From Caldicellulosiruptor hydrothermalis 108 (lineage in GTDB: Bacteria; Bacillota; Thermoanaerobacteria; Caldicellulosiruptorales; Caldicellulosiruptoraceae), in NCBI RefSeq assembly GCF_000166355.1, contig NC_014652.1, positions 898,001 through 962,000 on the forward strand: a DNA stretch of 64,000 bases, written 5' to 3'. This document shows positions 58,374 to 64,000 of the stretch, piece after piece. The notes below the pieces were generated by a model, which had not been told where the DNA came from, did not search any database, and was given only the letters and a program-made list of their open reading frames with translations. A program made the position numbers and the translations under genes. Within the stretch, counting starts at the first letter, position 1; every line of letters starts with the position of its first letter.

Positions 58374-60863
58374 ATGTTTCAAGGAAGGTTTACAGAGAGA
58401 GCTGAGAAAGCAATAATGCTTGCGCAGCAGGCTGCTGCTGAGCTTGGCCATAACTATGTTGGAACAGAACATTTGCTTTTGGGACTTATAAGAGAAGGTG
58501 GTGGCATTGCTGCAAGGGTTTTACACAGCCAAGGTGTCACTGAAGAAAAGGTGATTGATGAGATTGAAGAACTGATTGGACGGGGTGATTATCAGCTTCC
58601 ACAGCCACCAACAGGTTTTACGCCAAGGACAAAAAGAGTGTTTGAGATTGCCTTTATGGAAGCGCGAAGACTTGGCAGCAGCTATATCAGCACAGAACAT
58701 ATCCTTCTTGCTATAATGAGAGAAGGAGAAAGTGTAGCTGTGAGGATTTTAATGGACCTTGGTGTTGACCCGCAGAGACTTTTTGAAGAGATAATGAAGC
58801 TTTTGAACGAGGATGCAAAAAATGTTGGTGGTGTATCTCCTCAGCAGCAGATCAATTTCCAAACACAGAACACTCCAACATTAAATCAGTTTAGCAGAGA
58901 CCTCACCCAGCTTGCGCTCGAGGGCAAAATTGACCCTGTAATTGGCCGTGAAAAGGAAATAGAAAGAGTCATCCAGATTTTGTCAAGAAGAACAAAGAAC
59001 AACCCGTGCTTGATTGGTGAGCCAGGTGTTGGTAAGACTGCTATTGTTGAAGGGCTTGCACAGAAGATTGTAGAAGGAAATGTTCCTGAACTTTTGAGGA
59101 ATAAAAGGGTTGTGGCTTTAGACCTTTCTGCTATGGTTGCAGGGTCAAAGTTCAGAGGAGAGTTTGAAGAAAGGCTCAAAAAAGCTATGGAAGAGGTTAG
59201 AAAAGCAGGAAATGTAATTCTGTTTATTGATGAGATGCACACCATAATTGGTGCTGGTGCAGCCGAAGGTGCAATTGATGCGTCAAACATCTTAAAACCT
59301 GCTCTTGCACGCGGTGAGATACAGGTCATTGGTGCAACAACTCTTGATGAGTACAGAAAACACATAGAAAAGGACGCTGCACTGGAGCGAAGATTCCAAC
59401 CAATTTTGGTTGGTGAGCCAACACCTGAAGAGGCTATACAGATTTTAAAAGGTCTTAGAGACAAATACGAAGCTCATCATGGCGTAAAGATAACTGATGA
59501 GGCTATAAAAGCTGCTGTTGAGCTGTCTACGAAATATATTACAGATAGATACTTGCCGGACAAAGCAATTGACCTTATTGATGAGGCAGCATCAAGAGTG
59601 AGACTCAGAATGTACACTTTGCCACCGCATGTGAAGGAGTTTGAAGAGAAGATTGAAAAGCTTGAAAAGGAAAAGGAAGAGGCTATAAGGCTTCAGGAGT
59701 ATGAAAAAGCTGCAAAGATAAGAGATGAGATAATGAAGCTTCGCCAGGAACTTGAAAAGATAAAAAATTCATGGACAAATGATCAGCAAAAGACACAGCC
59801 AATTGTTACAGAAGATGATATAGCATACATTGTATCAAGCTGGACAGGGATTCCGGTAAATAAACTTACCGAAGATGAGTCTGAAAGACTTTTAAAGCTT
59901 GAAGAGGTTTTGCACAGAAGAGTTGTTGGTCAGGATGAGGCTGTCAAGGCTGTTGCAAGGGCTATACGACGAGGGAGAGTTGGTCTCAAAGACCCGAAAA
60001 GACCAATTGGTTCGTTTATCTTCCTTGGACCTACTGGTGTTGGTAAGACAGAGCTTGCAAGGGCTTTGGCAGAAGCACTGTTTGGTACAGAAGATGCTAT
60101 GATAAGAATCGACATGTCGGAGTATATGGAAAAGTTCAACGTGTCAAAGCTCATTGGTTCGCCTCCAGGCTATGTTGGGTATGAAGAAGGTGGCCAGCTT
60201 ACCGAAAAGGTCAGAAGAAGACCTTACTCTGTTGTGCTGTTTGATGAAATAGAAAAAGCGCATCCTGATGTTTTCAACCTGCTTTTGCAGATACTTGACG
60301 ATGGAAGGCTCACAGACTCGCAGGGAAGAACGGTTAGCTTCCGAAACACTGTTATCATTATGACATCTAACATTGGTGCAAACCTCATTACAAACCCCAA
60401 AAAGTTAGGTTTTTCAACTTCAGAAGATGAAAAGCAAAGGACATATGAACAGATAAAAGAAAATGTCATGGGTGAGCTTAAGAAAACTTTCAGGCCAGAG
60501 TTTTTGAACAGAATTGATGAAATCATAGTCTTCCATCCGCTTGATGAAGATGATGTCAAAAAGATTGTAGAGATAATGCTCAAAAACTTGCAGGAGAGGA
60601 TAAAAGCAAGCGAGTACTATGCAGAGTTTACTACCTCCTTGGTTGAAGCAATTGCTAAAAAAGGATTTGACCCTGTGTTCGGTGCAAGACCGCTAAAACG
60701 AGCTATCCAGAGCATGGTAGAAGACAAGATTTCAGAGGCTATCTTGGAAGGGAAGATAAAACAGGGCGATGAGTTTATAGTAGACTATGTTGATGGAAAT
60801 ACAGTAATAGTCAAAAAAGAAAAGGCATCTACATCTTCATCTGAAATGGCTCAGTCACAGTAA
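58374..60863 (+). CDS. clpC: ATP-dependent Clp protease ATPase subunit ClpC
   Basis: Hexameric unfoldase that feeds proteins to ClpP. The 829 residues have two ClpN repeats (residues about 5-140), AAA domain 1 with [10 protein letters not shown] and IDEMHTI, a middle UVR-type coiled segment ([15 protein letters not shown]), AAA domain 2 with [14 protein letters not shown] and [12 protein letters not shown], and the C-terminal D2 small domain. Terminator follows. The ClpP-binding loop and the full gene order support ClpC rather than ClpE or ClpB. Confidence 0.97.
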   Translation: MFQGRFTERAEKAIMLAQQAAAELGHNYVGTEHLLLGLIREGGGIAARVLHSQGVTEEKVIDEIEELIGRGDYQLPQPPTGFTPRTKRVFEIAFMEARRLGSSYISTEHILLAIMREGESVAVRILMDLGVDPQRLFEEIMKLLNEDAKNVGGVSPQQQINFQTQNTPTLNQFSRDLTQLALEGKIDPVIGREKEIERVIQILSRRTKNNPCLIGEPGVGKTAIVEGLAQKIVEGNVPELLRNKRVVALDLSAMVAGSKFRGEFEERLKKAMEEVRKAGNVILFIDEMHTIIGAGAAEGAIDASNILKPALARGEIQVIGATTLDEYRKHIEKDAALERRFQPILVGEPTPEEAIQILKGLRDKYEAHHGVKITDEAIKAAVELSTKYITDRYLPDKAIDLIDEAASRVRLRMYTLPPHVKEFEEKIEKLEKEKEEAIRLQEYEKAAKIRDEIMKLRQELEKIKNSWTNDQQKTQPIVTEDDIAYIVSSWTGIPVNKLTEDESERLLKLEEVLHRRVVGQDEAVKAVARAIRRGRVGLKDPKRPIGSFIFLGPTGVGKTELARALAEALFGTEDAMIRIDMSEYMEKFNVSKLIGSPPGYVGYEEGGQLTEKVRRRPYSVVLFDEIEKAHPDVFNLLLQILDDGRLTDSQGRTVSFRNTVIIMTSNIGANLITNPKKLGFSTSEDEKQRTYEQIKENVMGELKKTFRPEFLNRIDEIIVFHPLDEDDVKKIVEIMLKNLQERIKASEYYAEFTTSLVEAIAKKGFDPVFGARPLKRAIQSMVEDKISEAILEGKIKQGDEFIVDYVDGNTVIVKKEKASTSSSEMAQSQ

Positions 60864-60870
60864 AAATTAA

Positions 60871-60910
60871 AGCGGGAGCAGGACTTTTGGTCCCAGCTCC
60901 CGCTTTTTTG
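60871..60910. terminator. Terminator between clpC and pfp
   Basis: AGCGGGAGC (60871-60879) pairs with GCTCCCGCT (60896-60904), followed by TTTTTT on the plus strand; A-rich left flank gives weaker termination of the minus-strand pfp gene. Confidence 0.9.
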
Positions 60911-60914
60911 TGAT

Positions 60915-62162
60915 TTATACAACCTTCTTTGGCACCATTATCTTTCTGAGCTTTGCATATCGAGGAAGACCTCTTTCGTACTTGACTTCAACTTCACCTT
61001 CAATGAGCGGTTGGATATAATTTAGAGCATCTTCTTTTACATAGTTGCCGTCATGTGAGATCCATGCAAGTGGGACAAGCTTTTCAGCGTTTGCAACCTT
61101 GTTCAGCTCAACAAGTTCTGTCGAACTTGAATAAGGATTGTCACTGTCGCGTTTTATTGCTACCATGTATCCACAAGCGCCTTCAACCGCGTACCTTACT
61201 GCCATACGTCCAACCATGTACGCTTCTTCAACATCAGTTTTGGACATGATATGAGCAGCACTGCGCTGCAGTACGTTGAATTGAATTGATTTTACTCTCT
61301 TTTCCACTTCTTCGCGGATGATGTTCTCTAAAACAAATGCTGCTCCGCCAAGCTGTACATGTCCAAACGCGTCTATTCCAAACTTGTGGCTCATATCAGC
61401 AATATACTTTCCTTCTTTGTCTTTTATGCCCTCTGAAACCACAATAGTGATCTTTCCAGTTTTTTTGTGGATATTTCTTACATCATCCAAAAACTTGTCA
61501 ATTGAAAATGGAACTTCAGGAAGGTATATTAAATCTGGTGCGCCTATATCTTTGGATGCCAGTGCAGATGCTGCTGCAAGCCAGCCAGCGTTTCTTCCCA
61601 TCACTTCAATTATAGTAACAATGTTTGTTGGGTACACCACTGCATCTCTTGCAATCTCCATCACAGATGTTGCAATGTACTTTGCAGCACTTCCAAAACC
61701 CGGGCAGTGGTCTGTCATCACAAGGTCATTGTCAATTGTCTTTGGAATTCCAATTATGCAAATGTCATACCCAATTTTTTGTGCATATCGTGTGAGCTTG
61801 TCAGCTGTGTCCATTGAGTCATTTCCGCCTATATAGAAAAAGTAGCGGATGTTGTGCGCCTCAAATACATTGAAAATCTTGATATAGTCTTTTTCATCAT
61901 GTTCAAAAGGCTTGAGCTGATACCTGCAAGAACCTAAAGCAGAGGATGGAGTTGTCTTTAAAAGTTTTAACTCTTCAGGGTCTTCCATTCTGAGGTCGTA
62001 AAGCTCTTCATCAATAAGACCAATGATTCCATTTTTAGCACCATAAATAGCACGGATTGGGTGCTGTTTCATAGCTTCTTCAATAACACCCAGAAGCGAT
62101 GCGTTGATGACAGCAGTTGGTCCACCTGATTGCGCAACCACGCAGTTACCTTCTTTTGGCAT
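60915..62162 (-). CDS. pfp: 6-phosphofructokinase, pyrophosphate-dependent type
   Basis: Phosphorylates fructose 6-phosphate, most likely using PPi instead of ATP. The 415 residues start VVAQSGGPTAVINASL; the key motif reads GGNDS (Asp-Ser with Asn before, as in PPi enzymes of clade with GGDDS-like sequences) and PKTIDNDL, with MGRNAGWLA for the sugar phosphate. ATP-type enzymes are about 320 residues and have GGDGS. GGGAGG precedes the ATG. Follows rqcH by 57 bases on the same strand. Confidence 0.9.
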   Translation of the reverse strand: MPKEGNCVVAQSGGPTAVINASLLGVIEEAMKQHPIRAIYGAKNGIIGLIDEELYDLRMEDPEELKLLKTTPSSALGSCRYQLKPFEHDEKDYIKIFNVFEAHNIRYFFYIGGNDSMDTADKLTRYAQKIGYDICIIGIPKTIDNDLVMTDHCPGFGSAAKYIATSVMEIARDAVVYPTNIVTIIEVMGRNAGWLAAASALASKDIGAPDLIYLPEVPFSIDKFLDDVRNIHKKTGKITIVVSEGIKDKEGKYIADMSHKFGIDAFGHVQLGGAAFVLENIIREEVEKRVKSIQFNVLQRSAAHIMSKTDVEEAYMVGRMAVRYAVEGACGYMVAIKRDSDNPYSSSTELVELNKVANAEKLVPLAWISHDGNYVKEDALNYIQPLIEGEVEVKYERGLPRYAKLRKIMVPKKVV

Positions 62163-62219
62163 TCAAAATCCCTCCCGTCCATATTTTTAGTTTATTTCAA
62201 TAGTTAAACATAGAAGCCA

Positions 62220-63977
62220 TTACTCAACTTTGTTAAAGTTATCAATATTTTCAGGTGAATCAACAATGATAGTCTTGAAATTATCATATATAACAAAACC
62301 TGGCTTGGATTTGGGCGGTTTTTTTACATACTTTACAAAGGTATAGTCAACCGGCACTTTTGTTGAATGCTTGGCTTTGCTAAAGTAGCTTGCAAGAAGT
62401 GCAGCTTCAATCAAGGTTGTTTGCGGGACTTCTTTGTTGTTTGTTCGAATTATAACATGAGAGCCGGGAATCTTTTGGGTGTGAAGCCAGATGTCATGGC
62501 TTGAAGCAAATCTTATGGTGAGAAAATCATTCTGTAGGTTGTTTCTTCCCACATATATGTCAAATCCATCTGAGCTGATAAAGTGGTGAGGTTTTGATTT
62601 CTGATTTTCTTTTTTCTTTTGCTGACCTGCATTTTCTGCCTGAGTTTTGATATAACCTTCTTTTTCTAACTCTTCTTCAATACTCAAAAGGTCTTCTATC
62701 TCTTGGCTTTTATCTAACAGTGCTTCTAAACTTTGCAGAAATTCAAGTTCTCTCTCAATTTCGGTAATCTCACCTTTTGCATACTCTTCAGCTTTTTTGA
62801 GCTTATTGTAAAGCTTATAGTACCTCTCAGCATTCTGTTTCAAATCTTTGTCTTTTTCAAGCGGAATTTTTATGGTAGACAAATCTTCACTGTAATAATC
62901 AATAACTTCAATAAAATCCTGGTTTGTCTCTTTTGCCTGGTAAAGATTTGCTAAAATTAGGTCACCATATTTTTTGTAAACCTCGGCATTTTTAGCCTCT
63001 TGTATTTTTTGAATGTTCTGCTCATATTTTTGGCTCAGCTTTTTTATATTTTGTTCTATAATCTTCTGAAGATGTTGACGTTTCTCAATAAATACTGTGT
63101 ATTGTTCTTTTTTAAAATAGTATTCGTCTATACACGAATTTAGATTTGAAAAATGTTTCTTGGGGTAAGCAGTGTAACATTTCAAGTCGATAGCATAAAA
63201 GTCTACAACGTTTCCTTTTTCAGTATAGAGTGTTGGAAGTATCTCCCCTTTTTCGACTATACAATATAATAATTCTTTTAAAGAATCAAAAATCCTTTTA
63301 ATTGTATCCTTATTTTCAAGACTTTTTTCAAAAACTTGTGCACGCAAGATAACTTCATTCGCAAATTGTTTGCTAATTCCAGAAAGATTGTCAGTCAAGA
63401 TATTTTCTGGACTTTTATTTGAGGATTTAAAAAATGATATAAATTCATCAAACGAAACTTCAATAGGATTTTTCTTTGTCAAAACTGGCGGCAATGTGTA
63501 TTTGACTCCAGGTAAAATTGGTCTTGGTGAGTCTTCGAATGATAGCCTTTTTATAGCATCAATAATTTTGTAGTTGGAATCTACCAAGAATATGTTGCTG
63601 TGCCTTCCCATCATTTCAAATATAAGATATTTGGTCTCTAAGTCACCCAGCTCACTCTTTGTCTCAAACTCTATCTTCAAAATTCTTTCTAACCCTTCCT
63701 GATAAATTCCGACAAGCCTTGCACCAAGCAAGTTCTTGCGCAAAATCATACAGAAATTTGGAGCAACTTCTGGGTTTTTCTTTTGCCTTGGTGAAATATA
63801 TATCCTTGGCAAAGAAGGATTTGCAGAAATAATGAGTTTTTTTGTACTGCCAAATTTGTAGACATAAAGGTTTACCTCAAACTGATTTGGCTGATATATT
63901 CTTTCAACTTTGCCATCTACAAGCTCCGAAATTAACTCTTTTTTAAGAGCACTTAGGACAACTCCGTCAAATGGCAT
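62220..63977 (-). CDS. rqcH: Rqc2 homologue RqcH (NFACT family)
   Basis: Ribosome-associated quality-control factor that adds alanine tails to nascent chains on stalled 50S subunits. The 585 residues have the NFACT-N fold (FDGVVLSALKKEL, NLYVYKFG), the SPRQKKNPEVAPNFCMILRKNLLGARL region in parts, a helix-hairpin, a long coiled coil (about 280-440) and the NFACT-R domain (GFDIYVGRNNLQNDFLTI, DIWLHTQKIPGSHVIIR). Complete. GGGGGAAG precedes the ATG near the window edge. Confidence 0.95.
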   Translation of the reverse strand: MPFDGVVLSALKKELISELVDGKVERIYQPNQFEVNLYVYKFGSTKKLIISANPSLPRIYISPRQKKNPEVAPNFCMILRKNLLGARLVGIYQEGLERILKIEFETKSELGDLETKYLIFEMMGRHSNIFLVDSNYKIIDAIKRLSFEDSPRPILPGVKYTLPPVLTKKNPIEVSFDEFISFFKSSNKSPENILTDNLSGISKQFANEVILRAQVFEKSLENKDTIKRIFDSLKELLYCIVEKGEILPTLYTEKGNVVDFYAIDLKCYTAYPKKHFSNLNSCIDEYYFKKEQYTVFIEKRQHLQKIIEQNIKKLSQKYEQNIQKIQEAKNAEVYKKYGDLILANLYQAKETNQDFIEVIDYYSEDLSTIKIPLEKDKDLKQNAERYYKLYNKLKKAEEYAKGEITEIERELEFLQSLEALLDKSQEIEDLLSIEEELEKEGYIKTQAENAGQQKKKENQKSKPHHFISSDGFDIYVGRNNLQNDFLTIRFASSHDIWLHTQKIPGSHVIIRTNNKEVPQTTLIEAALLASYFSKAKHSTKVPVDYTFVKYVKKPPKSKPGFVIYDNFKTIIVDSPENIDNFNKVE

Positions 63978-64000
63978 CTTTTAGCTTCCCCCATTGTTGT

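Noticed and set aside
1-64000. tRNA or rRNA genes, CRISPR arrays, insertion sequences, prophage
   Set aside because: I looked for TPsiC-arm sequences, rRNA landmarks, regular repeats and transposase motifs and saw none; a covariance-model scan would be needed to exclude small RNAs completely.

Overview
The window is a 64 kb piece of an AT-rich, densely packed chromosome from a low-GC Gram-positive bacterium. Shine-Dalgarno sites are strong (GGAGG-like), GTG and TTG starts are common, and arginine is mostly AGA/AGG. The gene content and order are typical of thermophilic Clostridia: ctsR-mcsA-mcsB-clpC, acpS-nnrDE-LolA-like-alr-mazEF, pdxST, a PPi-type phosphofructokinase and a second EF-G. From memory the closest overall match is Caldicellulosiruptor; this is an inference and was not tested by any search. 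I saw no tRNA, rRNA, CRISPR array, prophage or insertion sequence.

Layout. 0-9 kb: end of a DUF4130/TIGR03915 gene, a secreted coiled-coil protein, a COG2509 FAD protein, PHP phosphoesterase-comEC-holA, then rpsT and ldh on the minus strand. 9.4-15.8 kb: a five-gene peptide ABC transporter operon (dppB-C-D-F-A) whose dppD carries a frameshift, followed by a small lipoprotein. 15.7-19.8 kb: an M20 amidohydrolase and a MocR-type regulator, divergent from pdxS-pdxT (PLP synthesis). 19.8-26.7 kb: a tiny Cys-rich protein, acpS, nnrDE, a LolA-like lipoprotein, alr, a MazEF toxin-antitoxin pair, a membrane coiled-coil protein, ccdA, a TlpA/ResA thioredoxin and a GcvH-like protein. 26.7-30.6 kb: a metal/cobalamin/heme-type ABC transporter and a LUD-domain protein. 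30.7-34.3 kb: a c-di-AMP (ydaO-type) riboswitch with an NlpC/P60 hydrolase, a DUF4380-like protein, a YqeG-type phosphatase and aroE. 34.4-45.6 kb: a complete type IV pilus operon (pilB, pilT, pilC, four prepilins, pilD, comFB, pilM, pilN, pilO and a large PilX-like protein), followed by a GEMM-I cyclic-di-GMP riboswitch with no gene behind it. 46-52.5 kb: family 4 uracil-DNA glycosylase, argD, DedA, a YkvI-like membrane protein, uppP, tsaD and an HD-GYP phosphodiesterase. 52.7-64 kb: EF-G paralogue, zinc-ribbon protein, polysaccharide deacetylase, ctsR-mcsA-mcsB-clpC with a CtsR operator, PPi-phosphofructokinase and RqcH.

How it fits together. The most interesting theme is cyclic-dinucleotide control around pili and DNA uptake. 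PilB carries a textbook MshEN c-di-GMP-binding domain. ComFB, a family linked to cyclic dinucleotides, sits inside the pilus operon. A GEMM-I riboswitch sits directly behind the operon, an HD-GYP phosphodiesterase lies 6 kb further on, and a c-di-AMP riboswitch controls a wall hydrolase 3.5 kb upstream. With comEC also in the window, a pilus-driven competence system is plausible. Other oddities are a MocR regulator without its PLP lysine whose promoter overlaps that of pdxS, a GcvH-like protein with the lipoyl lysine displaced by one residue, and two ABC substrate-binding proteins without a lipobox cysteine.
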